From contig CM057461.1 in the NCBI GenBank assembly GCA_030035585.1, positions 171,379,624 to 171,443,623 on the forward strand: DNA of 64,000 nucleotides, given 5' to 3'. Source of the stretch: Dugong dugon (lineage: Eukaryota > Chordata > Mammalia > Sirenia > Dugongidae). Within the stretch, counting starts at the first letter, position 1, and each line of letters starts with the position of its first letter. The notes under the pieces were generated by a model that saw only the letters and a program-made list of their open reading frames with translations, had not been told where the DNA came from and made no database searches. Positions 21,874-32,214 of the stretch are shown piece after piece. A program made the translations under genes and the position numbers.

Positions 21874-22389
21874 TGTCATGAATTTAATTGTGTCCCCCCC
21901 AAAATATCTGTCAACTTGGCTAGGTCATGATTCCCAGTATTGTATGATTGTGTACCATTTTGTCATCTGATGTGATTTCCTTATGTGTTGTAAAATCTAT
22001 CACTATGATGTAATAAGATGGATTAGCAGCAGTTATACTGACGAGGTCTGCAAGATTAGATAGTGTCTTAAGCCAACCTCTTTTGAGATATAGAAGAGAG
22101 AAGTGAGCAGAGACACACAGGAACCTCATACCACCAAGAAAGCAGTGTCGGGAGCGGAGTGCATCCTTTGGACCTGAGGTTCCTGCGTTGAGATGCTCCC
22201 AGACCGAGGGAAGACTGATGCATCACAAGGACCTTCCTCCAGAGCCGACAGAGAGAGAAAGCCTTCTCCTGGAGCTGATGCCCTGAATTTGGACTTGTAG
22301 GCTACTAGACTGTGAGAAAATAGATTTCTCTTTGTTAAAGCCATCCACTTGTGGTATTTCTGTTATAGCAGCACTAGATGACCAAGACA
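21874..22389 (+). mobile_element. Solo LTR, family A
   Basis: TGTCATGAATTTAATTGTG to ACCAAGACA, 516 bp. The flanks gatat/gaatt only partly agree (3/5). It has the same internal order as the 15419 copy: 'caacttggctaggtcatgattcccag', 'gagatatagaagagag' (TATA-like box mutated), 'gagccgacagagagag', 'gttatagcagcactagatg'. No internal retroviral region. Confidence 0.86.
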
Positions 22390-23991
22390 GAATTCATAGA
22401 ATTATCTTTATTTGACTTATCAAGTAAAATGTATAAAGGTTCTCATGTCCTACAATCTTTTCATCCATGAAATTTATCACTTCTACCCCAGTTCTTTTTA
22501 ACAGAAGAATATCTGCTATTAGCCAGGATTTGGTTGCCTATCTACTGTGATCGATATTTTGAAAACTATGGGTTAGTAATCTCCTGTCCCTTTCTCATTA
22601 CTATCTTTTAAATAGTTGGTCTCAAATTCAAATGCCTATAGAGGCCAGGCAGGTGATATGTCTGTGTATCTATGATGAAGCTTTTAATAATTCCCAGGAC
22701 ACTCAATGCTATCATAAAGCAAAGAAGCTAGAAAAATGAACCTCCTTGACTCTGTGCTATATATATATATATATAAAACTGGACAAAATGTTCTCTTAAG
22801 AGAGAATAGCTCATTAGTAGCCTCAATTAGGCCAACCCATTAATCTCACCAAGTGTCAGTTCCACAGTGGAAATCTTCACAGACATTCACAGGAATCCAG
22901 GAGTCCAGAGGGCCTGTGTTATCATCGGATGTTTTCTGGTCCATTAAACAACCACTGTGACTTCAGGGATGCACTAGGGTAAAAGTAATAGCAGGAAGAC
23001 AGTAAACACGGTCTAATTGGGTATTCATCACGACAGATGAAAGCCTTCTCTTAGCACAGAACACAAACATGTGGATGAATCAGTCAGTAACAAAGGGAGA
23101 GGAAAGGAGGACAAATGATCTACACATAGGTAAGATATGAGAGGAAAGTTCCAAGGGAGGCTGGATTGGAAGAAAATGAATTATAGGAAAATTTAGAACA
23201 TTGGGAGAACCCTAGAAATCTTCATAGCTCTAGGAATATATTCTGTTCTCTGAAAGACTCAGGATATCATATAATCAAAGAATGATTCCAACTGATGTTT
23301 AACATCCATATAAAAAGTAAAACACTGACCTTTATATTCTTATTTAGACTTTTCTGTATTTTTGGACAAGCATGTAAAAAACTCTGATTATATAAAACAT
23401 GAGTTTTATGTTTTTATTTTGTATGACATGCAAACATAGAAAAGGCTTTCTTTAGAATTTTGGGGAGACAAGTCTCTATAGATCTCTCATGTTTTTGCAT
23501 GGCTTCTGAGCAGAGGCACTGACATGCCTTTGTTCTAGGCTATCTTTTTGAGACTGTATTACGAACTATCTTGGAAGAAAGAGACAATGTCTCTCTCTGG
23601 AACCAGGGAAAGGGTTGATTAAAACCTTGGAAAATAGAGATAGTTTCTCCCTCTGGAGCAAAGAGCAGGCATGCTTACTATCCATTCCATTACAAAAAAT
23701 TTGAGTTTCCTATGCTCTGGGTTCCTCCCCTGTAATGCAACCCATTGTGTATGCAGGTGTCATTTGGCCCTGTTCATGTTTCTGTGTGGAAATATGGGCT
23801 TCAAAGAATCATTGCAATCAATCAACCATACCTGTGACTTCTGCTATTGCCGTGGGTAATAAACTGTTCTTGGAGTCTCCTGCCTTCTATCAGTATCCAT
23901 AAAACTGGGAAAGGCTAACTTGTTAGTTTACAAGTAGGGTAAAATCTTAGACCATTCACCATTCTTGTCAAAGTTTAATTACTCCTTAGAG
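22390..23991. other. Mostly unassigned; possible LTR remnant 23500-23910
   Basis: An (AT)n tract lies at 22760-22777. The 23500-23910 stretch has an AATAAA (gggtaataaactg, ~23857) followed by a U5-like 'cttggagtctcctgcc'. This resembles a class I LTR end, but no boundary or duplication could be fixed. Confidence 0.3.
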
Positions 23992-24036
23992 TATAAGTAG
24001 AACACCCCAGCCCAGGCCTGAGAACAAACCTCATTC
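23992..24036 (+). repeat. 45-bp direct repeat, left copy
   Basis: Starts tataagtagaacaccccagc and continues through gcctgagaacaaac. The partner is at 25541-25584. No family is assigned. Confidence 0.85.
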
Positions 24037-24044
24037 ATTTTGGT

Positions 24045-24412
24045 TCAAGCTCCTGCTAGGAATTTGCATTTCTAACAAGTTCCCTGCTGAGAATTTGCAT
24101 TTCTAACAAGTTCTACATAGGAATCATCTGGGGATCTTGTTAAACTGTAGATTCTGATTCAGTACAGCTGGGGTGGAAATAGGAGCCCTGGTGGTGCAGT
24201 GATTAAAAGCTTGGCTGCTACCCAGAAGGTTGGCAGTTTGAATCCACCAGCCCCTCCTTGGGAACTCTATGGGGCAGTTCTACTTTGTTCTATAGGGTGG
24301 CTATGAGTTGATATTGACTTGACAGCAACAGATTTGGTTTTTTTGTTTTTGGTTGGGGTGGAAATGCAAATTCTCAGCAGGGGTTTGAACAGAAATGAAC
24401 TGATTTGAAGCC
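24045..24412 (+). repeat. MER5A-like hAT (Charlie) remnant(s), split by an AfroSINE
   Basis: The phrases 'gaatttgcatttctaacaagttccc', 'ggggatcttgttaaactgtagattctgattcagtac' and, after the SINE, 'gcaaattctcagcaggg' are MER5-type landmarks. They occur in a duplicated, rearranged order, so two fragments may be fused. Confidence 0.6.
24181..24354 (+). mobile_element. AfroSINE, full length with exact target duplication
   Basis: The sense copy begins aGGAGCCCTGGTGGTGCAG and ends ttgacagcaacagatttgg plus a T/G-rich tail. An exact 11-bp duplication, ggggtggaaat, occurs at 24170-24180 and 24355-24365, inside a MER5A-like host. Confidence 0.95.
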
Positions 24413-25540
24413 CTGGTATCTTAACACTTTATTTTAATGAGTCAACACAAAACACATTCTCACAGTACATAGCTCCTCAACGTACTCTTTGGCTAAAGCA
24501 TGTGACTTTCTTTCTTTCTCTCTCTGGCTTTCTTTCTTTTATCACAGTCTGCACTTATTTGTCTTGTGTGACTTGTACTGAACTATATCTTTGGCCCGAT
24601 TTTAGTGGCAGAGGATCATTTATCCAAGTCATAATTTTCTCAGGAAAATATTAGCTTGAAATTCTAGCACAGTTTAATTGTATTTCAACTACCTAGGCTG
24701 TAATAGGATTGTAGCTAGTTCCAAATCCAAGGTTAAGACCGTGTTTACCACTTTTGTGTATGATTTGCATATCAGCTGCTCTATTAGAATATTTAAATAT
24801 ATTTTAAATATTATAAAAATATTTAAATATGAAATATTCAATCACTTTGAGTTTCCACAGGAAAGGATTGTCTTTTTTCCTGCCCATATATATTTTTAAA
24901 TAAATTTGGATAAAATCATCAGGAATTACCATTACCTCATGTAACCACTAAATAAATATGCTGAGCCATTAGAGACTAAATGAGCTGTTCTTGTTTTTCC
25001 TGTTTATCTGTATCAGTGGCATATGTTCATGGGCATTGAAGTGTGTGATGATGCATATTAGACATCTGGAATAATGGAGTAGAAGGGGTCATGGTGATAA
25101 ATACAAGATAGAGCCCCTCATAGAAGGTCCTGATTTTATAAATGATGATACTTGAATTTGAAGAGCTCAAAGACTTATGCCAGGCCGCTTGGCCAGTAAT
25201 TATCAACACCAACCAGGGCCGTGTCACAGGTTAACACTGCATTAGCAAAGTTTCTTATTTAGAAAGTACTTTTTTTTTTGCTTACACCCAAAAGAGTTCA
25301 TTAAACTAGTCAAGTGAGTGACTAAAAAATTATGCATCTCTTTGGCATCTACCCTTTTGCTCATAGCATGTACCCAGGAAGGCATCAGGGTTGGCCAACT
25401 TCATGGGGCTTAGACTTGGTTCATTGTTCTATTGGTAATAGGCCAAAGAGTGAGATAGTAGTCCTTCAACAGTGTTGGCTGAATGCTGGGAAATGGGAAA
25501 TGGTGACAGAAAGAACCCCAAAATTATATGAAGCATTTGG
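24413..25540. other. Unassigned; AT-rich palindromic motif
   Basis: The self-complementary 12-mer atatttaaatat occurs at 24789-24800 and 24819-24830, in an AT-only tract. The rest is unassigned. Confidence 0.4.
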
Positions 25541-25584
25541 TATAAGTAGGACACCCCAGCCCAGGCCTGAGAACAAACGTCATT
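25541..25584 (+). repeat. 45-bp direct repeat, right copy
   Basis: tataagtaggacaccccagc onward, about 95% identical to 23992-24036. It lies just upstream of the ERV LTR. Confidence 0.85.
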
Positions 25585-26016
25585 TTAAAATGGCAGTTTT
25601 TCTCTCCTGTGCTTAACCTTTAGTCATACTTGAAATTATACCCTAAAGGAAATATTCTTCTCTGTGGTCAAGCAAATGCAGGATGTTGACAGGCTGTTCC
25701 CAGAGGGTCTTGCCTCATAGCGTTGTCAAAAAATCTCCTTTACAATGAAACCTCAGGAAAAGACATGCTTGAGAAAGCAGTTTTAATAGCAAGTTCCAAG
25801 AAAAGCATGTCCTGTCATTGTCCTGTGATCCTGTGTGTACCCTCCCTGACTAGCTGCTTGTGCCTTGGCAATCTAAGATAAGCTACCAATCACTGAAGTC
25901 CACCTATGCTCCCCCCGATCACTGAAGAGCCCCTGCTTTGAGAAAGCCCACCTCTAACTTCCTTGTTCTCCTGAAAACCAACCAGAATATTGTAACCCCT
26001 GTTCTTGTCTAAACCC

Positions 26017-26024
26017 TATAAAAA
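26017..26024 (+). promoter_or_regulatory. LTR TATA box
   Basis: TATAAAAA, 64 bp upstream of the LTR poly(A) signal. It is the natural core promoter of the old provirus; present activity is unknown. Confidence 0.65.
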
Positions 26025-26080
26025 TGTTTGTGTAATTATCGTGCCTCAGAGTTCTTGCTTCAAACTGATTTTTAACCTTT

Positions 26081-26086
26081 AATAAA
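26081..26086 (+). terminator. LTR poly(A) signal
   Basis: AATAAA about 45 bp before the 3' end of the LTR, followed by T-rich sequence. Confidence 0.65.
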
Positions 26087-26137
26087 CCTCTTTACTTTAT
26101 TTCCATCAGACTACAAATTTTCTTACGTCAACATTTT

Positions 26138-26155
26138 TGGTAGCAGCGGTGGAAT
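26138..26155 (+). promoter_or_regulatory. ERV primer-binding site, probably tRNA-Leu
   Basis: TGGTAGCAGCGGTGGAAT starts 4 bases after the LTR. It begins with the obligatory TGG. By memory it is complementary, with about two mismatches, to the 3' end of tRNA-Leu species ending CCACCGCTGCCACCA. The tRNA assignment is an inference. Confidence 0.6.
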
Positions 26156-28006
26156 CTGAGGATGCCTTGACTGCTGCAACTCCGAGGAACAGTGGACTCA
26201 CAGCATCGGCCGGAGCACAAGCCTTTTGTGCTCTGTCTGCTTCCCTGGTTCTTGGGGGTTGTCTCTAGTTAAGACCTCTCAGACCAGACCACCACTCTCT
26301 TTGTGCTGAAGTCCTCCAAGGTTTATTAACAGCCCTCTTGCCTTTTTTACTTTCAGTTTGCTCTCAGGCCTGTCTGATGAGTTCTTCAAGTAATTTCACT
26401 TTGAATTGCTGCTTGGTCTGGCCGTGTGAACTCACTGTGTTTTCTCTAAACGCCCATTAAGGCCTTTTAGGTGTGTTTTCCTCCTTTGTAAAAACTCTGG
26501 AGCAAAGTTTAACTGTTTTTCACACATGTGGCTGCTGTCTTAATGAGTACGGGAGTGGTAACTCTAAAGATCTAGTGAGACCAACTGCAGGTATTCCTGC
26601 TGCTTGTATGTATAAACATTACAGTCCAGCTACTTGTTTGTTTTTAGATTGCTGGCAGGTAATCACTATGGATAGCCTTAAAGACCAATGGCCCATATGG
26701 GATCTTTTGACATGTTGTAGTTAATCTTTCTGCTCAGTAATTTAGAAAAAAGAGGTGCCCATATAAAAAAGCAGTAATGGGATATTTACTACGATTGGTA
26801 CCAAGAAGTCTCATGAAGACAATTAGATAGTAAAGTTGCCTCCTTAAAAGATTCTGTTTTAAAATTGAGAAAGAACTGAAGTCTCTGGTGCCTAGTAAAG
26901 TTCCCTCTGCACCTTTGCTGGCTACTTCCTCTCTTTACCCAGCCCTACCCACTTATCCTTCAGACTCAACCTCTACTCTTTCAGAACTTCCTTTTTATTC
27001 CAGGGGAATCTAAACCTACACATCCTGTGAAAAAGACCTCATTCTCAAATGCCATTTAAAGTTAGGTATCCAGAGGATAAGGATAAGACCCCCCCCCCCA
27101 AGTTTTTTTTACTCCTTGGTCTAAAGCAGAACTCCATGCCATTTTTAAAGAATTCCCTAACCCTCAAGAAAATCTTTAAAAGTTTACTGAAGAGTTTAGA
27201 ATCTTACCTGAAACTTATGAACCAGGCACAGCTGATCTTTACCAATTAATACATATGCTAGTAGGACAAGGAGAAACAGAAAATTGGGTAGAAACAGGAG
27301 GTTGGAAAAATTCTGAAAAGGATCTAAGGCTAGACCCACATGTGGTAGGCAAAGATTTAATGCTCCATGCCAGAATATTGCTAAAATGTTTTTAGATGCA
27401 ATCCCTAAAGTATTTCCTAAGACAATAGATTGGGCCAAGGTATAATGCTGTAAACAAGAGAAAGATGATTACGGTTACAAAGATCAGCTAACCAGAACCT
27501 TTTCTGACATTCTAGCCTCTACTTTACTGTTGAAGGAGCTAAGATAGTCTTTAATTCTTTATTCGTGAATGATTTACAGCCTGAACTGGGTGAATTGGTA
27601 AAAAGGTATAGATTACTATAATAGCAATAATTTCTATAATAGTAATCAATACCTTTTTACTAATTCATCCAGTTGGGAAACCAATCCCATCATTGACCTT
27701 ACTAATTTAACTTTCAAGCTGGCACAAGTTCTACAGCAAAAATGCCAAGCGAAATAGGATAAGGTTATAACCTCTCAAATACAACAAACTCAATTAATGG
27801 CTTTGCAGATGCGGCAGCTTCAGGCTCCATATAAGAAGGGTTTTACACCTCAGAACAAAATTTCAACCCTTAACTCTGACTTGGGCCACAAATCTGTTGT
27901 TTGTTTTTATTGCAAGAAACTTGGCCCCGTTAAAAAGGAGTGTTGTAAACTGAAAAGCAAACTCAATGGCCTGCCACCCACAGGAAAGCCCCCTGTGTCA
28001 GCTTGA
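26156..28006 (+). pseudogene. ERV leader and gag remnant (capsid and nucleocapsid)
   Basis: The leader runs to about 27000. The capsid-like stretch around 27118-27330 includes GTADLYQLIHMLVGQGE (27225-27275), typical of gammaretroviral capsids, but is broken by stops and frameshifts. The nucleocapsid has one zinc knuckle at 27902-27943 (C-FY-C-KKLG-P-VKKE-C), in which the metal-binding His is Pro. A single TGA at 28004-28006 ends gag in the same frame as the protease that follows. A 41-bp inverted duplication disrupts gag at 27584-27674. Non-functional. Confidence 0.8.
27584..27674. repeat. Large imperfect hairpin within ERV gag
   Basis: Left arm 27584-27624 and right arm 27634-27674 are reverse complements at 37 of 41 positions, with a 9-base loop (caataattt). 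Only one arm can be original gag sequence; the other is an inverted copy. Confidence 0.93.
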
Positions 28007-28374
28007 TTAAGCTCCGGGGACCAAAGAGGGGTTGGAAAAATGGTGGCTTTAAATCCACAGGTTGAGACCACACTCCAAGTTAACGGTGAACCTTGCAACT
28101 TTTTAATTGATACAGGTGTCACCCTTTTCACATTGAATCCCACTTGTCTTAAAAAGGAAACCCTGGTGGTGTAGCGGTTAGGAGCTACAGCTACTAAACA
28201 AAAGTTCAGCAGTTTGAATCAACTAGGCGCTCCTTGGAAACCCTATGGGGCAGTTCTAGTCTATCCTATAGGGTCACTATGAGTCAGAATCAAGTTGCTG
28301 GCAGTGGGTTTGGTTTTTTTGGTTTGTCTTACAAAACTCCTACTCAGAACTACAAAAACTACTAAAATTATGGG
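28007..28374 (+). pseudogene. ERV protease N-terminal remnant, split by an AfroSINE
   Basis: It is in frame with gag across the single TGA. The aspartic protease active-site signature LIDTG is read with D-T-G at 28109-28117. Coding resemblance continues to 28155, is interrupted by an AfroSINE and resumes at 28324 (KTTKIMG-like, about 28350-28370). A second SINE fragment follows and no pol or env is seen. Truncated and dead. Confidence 0.75.
28156..28323 (+). mobile_element. AfroSINE inserted in ERV protease
   Basis: The sense copy starts GGAAACCCTGGTGGTG and ends gcagtgggtttgg plus T's. The flanks ttgtcttaaaaa (28144-28155) and ttgtcttacaaa (28324-28335) form a target duplication with one mismatch. 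Confidence 0.94.
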
Positions 28375-28469
28375 AGCCATAAGCAGACTACCACATCTTT
28401 CTCCCGCAGAGTGCCTGGTGGGCTTTTTGTTAGCAGCCAAGTGCTTAATCACTATGCCACCAGGGCTCC
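28375..28469 (-). mobile_element. AfroSINE fragment, long variant head half
   Basis: Antisense: 'aagcagactaccacatctttctcccgcag' through 'ggttagcagcc'-like and 'ccaccagggctcc'. The RTE-like tail half is absent. Confidence 0.85.
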
Positions 28470-28837
28470 TTGATTCATGCGAAGGCACCTGTAAATTTAC
28501 CCACCAGCAGTGCTAGTATCAACACAGTGAAAAAAGAAAATAACATCTTAGTGTTGTTATAAAAATATTTTTTGGCCTCATGGACTCCCTGAAAGCATAT
28601 TAGGGACCCCAGGATTCTCTGAACCACAGTTTGAAAAATATTTCATCATATTAATTACTTTGTTTAGCAGCCTGGTCTCCTTAACAGAGATAGCTGTTCT
28701 CGAGTAATAGAATCTACAAAATACAAGGGACAAATTTTCCTTCAGACGGAGAGTAGTGCAGATTTTACACATTCAGCAAAGTCTTCAGGCTTCATACCAT
28801 ATGATTCCTGCTTGAGTTCTTAGGGGTTGGGCCTAAC

Positions 28838-28992
28838 CTAACCTGTTGCCATCAAGTCAATTGCAGCTCACAGTGACCCTGTAGGACAGAATGGAACTGC
28901 CCCCTAGGGTTTCCAAGGAGTGGCTGGTGGATTCAAACTGGCCGATCTTTTGGTTAGCAGGCTAGTTCTTAACCACTATGCAACCAGGGCTC
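28838..28992 (-). mobile_element. AfroSINE
   Basis: Antisense 'aacctgttgccatcaagtc' to 'gcaaccagggctc', full length and moderately diverged. Confidence 0.92.
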
Positions 28993-30579
28993 TGTTAAGT
29001 TGAAATATATATTAAGAGGCTTAATTCTCAGGAAACACAAAACACATAAATAAAACATTAACTGTGTTGGCTGCATTTAGACCTGGCAATTATATGACAA
29101 TTCCATCTGTAAATTCCATTCCCAATTTCTAGAAATAGTGACTTCTGATACTTCTTGGGTAGGCATATGAATCCTTAGGGAACTCTCAGGTCTAACAATC
29201 AGTTTATAAGGATTTCCTTTGTCTCCATTGCATGGGTTGACTCTTTAGAATAACAAGAATCCCTTGCAGCACCTAATTTATTCAAATCAACATTAGTAAT
29301 TGTTCTACTACTCTAGAACAGATTGAAGAGTTACAAGAATCCTCTTCTATGTTGGCAGAGAAAGGCAAGCTCTTTCCTTTTCCTGATGTTCACCATCTTT
29401 GTCCTTTGTTTTCTCCTTTTAACTACTCTTGACTGGATAGCATCTTCTACCCATTAGGCTCACAAGTACCTATGTGTCCACACTCCACACCCCTTTATGG
29501 TACATCCCTATACATCTGGGAGGAGACCTGGTAATTCTCTGAACTAAGGAGAGGGATATAAACGAAAGAAGGGAAGCTAACGCTAGCTTCTAACAACTGT
29601 CTTCAGCCATAATTTAAGGGAAAAACAAAAAACAAATACCATCCCAAACCAAAAACCTCTTTTGTTAAATAGGAGTGTTAATTCTTGAATATTTGAAATC
29701 TTAAGAAAGCAGCCAAGTACAATGAAAGTAGTCTTTCAAATTTCAGAAGTTATATGAACATGAAGCTCTATTATTCCTGAATAACTGAAGTGGTAATGAC
29801 AAAGACTCTATGGGAGTAGGAAAGGAATCTGTTGCTATCAGTGCTTCTTGGTGACTATCCAGGTACGGCCCTTGGAGAGGTCATCATGATAAATGAAATC
29901 ATTGAGGCTCAGCACTAATGGAAGATAGAAGGCAGTGGGCTGCTGCTCTTTATCAGATGAGTCTTACAGAAAAACAATTGTGTTCCCATCCTATATTCTA
30001 AATTATTACAAAGAAAGATAGAAAACAAAGGCTCCCATGTGAAATTGAGGGGCGTATATAATAACAACAAAACTGCTCTCAAAACCCGGGAACGTATATA
30101 TATGTTTTTAATCCCAGTTTTCCATCTCACTATGAAATAGTTAAGGATACTGTGTCTCTCTGTGTTATTTAGTACCTCAAATTTATAAAATTCTTCTTAT
30201 ACTTGCAGGATATTAACTGAAACCAAACACCAAAGGGACAAAAAGTGGAAAACCGATTGAAAGAAAAGATCCGAGCGTCATAAATTCCACATTTCTTTTA
30301 GGTTTGGAAAGAACTACGGGGACCTTCCCCTTGCTTAGCCGGTCTCTTAGCACGGGGTCCGCTGCAGTCCTCACTGCGATCCTAGTTTCACACCCAGTCC
30401 CCCCACCCCAGTCACTCAATGCCCAGGTTCCGGTTAGTGAAGCTCCAGCTGCCTCATTCCTCTGCCTAGAAAGTTCTCTTAGGGTCACTGGGGATTGGTT
30501 TTAAATCTGTGGAACTGTGAAAACTAACATGAGTCAAAGATTTAAATAACACAGAAAATAGCTAGGATTGAATGAACTA
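28993..30579. other. Unassigned; locally CpG-richer patch at 30240-30480
   Basis: No repeat recognised. At 30240-30480 there are about ten CpGs (ccgatt, ccgagcgtc, actacgggg, gccggtc, gcacggggtccgc, ctgcgatc, ttccgg) in an otherwise CpG-poor window. The open frames there on both strands lack supporting signals. Confidence 0.4.
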
Positions 30580-30800
30580 TTATCATGAGCCAGGCAGTGT
30601 TCTAAGCAGTTTAAATGCATTGACTCAGTTAATCCCCACAATGACGCGATGATCTTGTAAAGTTTTATTACTGTCTCCAGTCTACAGATGGGGAAATTTA
30701 GGCAGAGAGGGGTTAATTTAACCACAATCAACCACAAAGGAAGTGGCAGGACCATGATTCAAACTGAAGTGGTCTGATTCCAGAGCCTGCACTCCTAAAG
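30580..30800 (-). repeat. MIR SINE
   Basis: Antisense, well preserved: 'ggcagtgttctaagcag…aatccccacaatgac…cagatggggaaatttaggcagagagg…ggtctgattccagagcctgcactc'. Confidence 0.8.
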
Positions 30801-31074
30801 TTATACTATATTAGGAAAAAAAAAAAAAATGAGTGAACATGTTTATTATCTTAAAGTGAGCAAGTTCCCTCTAGCAAAACAAATTCCCCTATTTTCATCT
30901 CAGCATATTTTTTACTGACGCTGATCTTTTTTTTCTTTCTTTCTTTTCTTTTTTCTTTACTTATTACATTTTATCTTAGGCCAGATATTCTATAACCTTC
31001 CATTTAATTAATTTTTTCATGCCGTGAATTCTTTCAGCCCTTTAGCATATAAGAAAATACCATTTTTAAAAAAT

Positions 31075-31356
31075 TATGTAATTTGATATATTGTCAGACT
31101 TACAGAAAATTTGTGAGAATAGCACGAAGAACTCCTATATAGCCTTAACCAAGACTCACCAATTGTTAACATTTTGCACAATTGTTTTATATTCTCTCTC
31201 TCTTGTTTTTTTTTTTTTCTGAGCCATTTGAGAGAAAATGGCAGACATGATGCTCCTTTAGCCCCACATATTTTGCAGTTATTTCCTAAGAACAAGGACA
31301 TTCTTTTATGAAATCACAGTTCAATTATTAAAATAAGAAAATTTAACATTGATACA
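31075..31356. repeat. L1 3' UTR-type fragment
   Basis: 'agacttacagaaaatttgtgagaatagcac', 'ctcaccaattgttaacattttgc', 'gccatttgagagaaaatggcagacatgatg', 'tttcctaagaacaaggacattct' and 'aatttaacattgatac' follow a common old L1 3' segment. Orientation is not assigned. Confidence 0.6.
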
Positions 31357-31584
31357 GGGGGCATTGGTGATTCAGTGGTAGAATTCTCACCTTCTTTGTG
31401 GGAAACCGGGGTTTGATTCCCGGCCAATGCACCTCATGCACAGCCATCACCCGTCTGTCAGTGGAGGCTTGTGTGTTGCCATGATGTTGAACAAGTTTCA
31501 GTGGAACTTCCAGACTAAGATAGACTAGGCAGAAAGGCCTGACAATCTACTTCCAAAAATCAGCCAGCGAAAACCCTACAGATC
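31357..31584 (+). mobile_element. tRNA-Gly-headed SINE sharing an RTE 5' core
   Basis: Positions 31361-31431 fold as a tRNA-Gly-like cloverleaf: GCATTGGTG...CAATGC acceptor pairing, intact TGGTTCAGTGG-type A box (tggtgattcagtgg), B box ggtttgattcc. The anticodon loop is cttcttt, which does not give a glycine anticodon, so it is not a functional tRNA gene. It is followed by 'ggaggcttgtgtgttgcc…cttccagactaagatagactagg…cagccagcgaaaaccct', which also occurs in the RTE derivatives at 55339-55548 and 60030-60222. No RTE tail follows, so the 3' end is truncated. Confidence 0.82.
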
Positions 31585-31756
31585 GTGTTTATATGTTTTT
31601 ATACTTATCATAGCATGCAATGGAACAAACTAATTATTATATTTATGAATTGGCATGTAATATTTTCTATATGCATTTGCATCAATATAGACTACATGTT
31701 TATAATTTTACTGACTATGTGGCCATAATATCGTAATAATACATCATAGTTTTCAT

Positions 31757-32115
31757 AATGATTAAGTGTGCATGCTCTGGAACCTGAGTCAAATCCCAGC
31801 ACAAGTTATTTAACTTCTCTGAAAAATAGGGAGAGTAATGTTTTACCTTATAGGTTTGTTACAAGGATTAAGGAAGTTAAAACAGGTAAAGTGTTTGGAA
31901 TAAAGCCTTACTTGTTTACCCACTGCCATCAAGTCAATTCCGACTCATAGCAACCCTATAGGACAGAATAGAACTGCCCCATAGGGTTTCCAAGGAGTAG
32001 CTGGTGGATTTGAACAGCTGACCTTTTGGTTAGGAGCCGTAGCTCTTAACCACTGCGCCACCGGGGCTCCAGAATAAAGTCTCGTACATAGTAAAAAGTT
32101 CCACGAATGTTAGCT
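31757..32115 (+). repeat. MIR SINE split by an AfroSINE
   Basis: Sense MIR 31757-31916 ('gtgtgcatgctctggaacctgag…gttatttaacttctctg…gtttgttacaaggattaagg…agtgtttgg'), resuming at 32071 ('cgtacatagtaaaaagttcc…gaatgttagc'). Confidence 0.75.
31917..32070 (-). mobile_element. AfroSINE nested in MIR
   Basis: Complete antisense copy, well preserved, ending 'gcgccaccggggctcc'. Related flanks gaataaagcct (left) and gaataaagtct (right) suggest the target duplication. Confidence 0.93.
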
Positions 32116-32214
32116 TTAAAAAAACCCATAAATGTATCCTCACCAGTCTTCTATTGTTGAGTGTTTTAGGCGTATCTAACTTATGTTACCTCTTGACCTA
32201 AGTCACCAATCCCA

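Larger units (their letters stand above)
25684..26133 (+). mobile_element. 5' LTR of a class I (gammaretrovirus-like) endogenous retrovirus
   Basis: The ends TGTTGAC and GTCAACA form a perfect 7-bp inverted repeat, 450 bp apart. Inside are TATAAAAA at 26017-26024 and AATAAA at 26081-26086, spaced as expected for a promoter, a short R region and U5. A primer-binding site and gag follow in order. No 3' LTR was found within the window, so the provirus is truncated or rearranged. Confidence 0.82.

Noticed and set aside
25684-28500. An intact or recently active provirus
   Set aside because: The gag is broken by stops, frameshifts and a hairpin, the zinc knuckle lacks its His, protease is cut by SINEs, and no pol, env or 3' LTR is present.
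31361-31431. A functional tRNA-Gly gene
   Set aside because: The cloverleaf boxes are good, but the anticodon loop (cttcttt) does not carry a glycine anticodon and SINE core sequence follows immediately. It is a SINE head.
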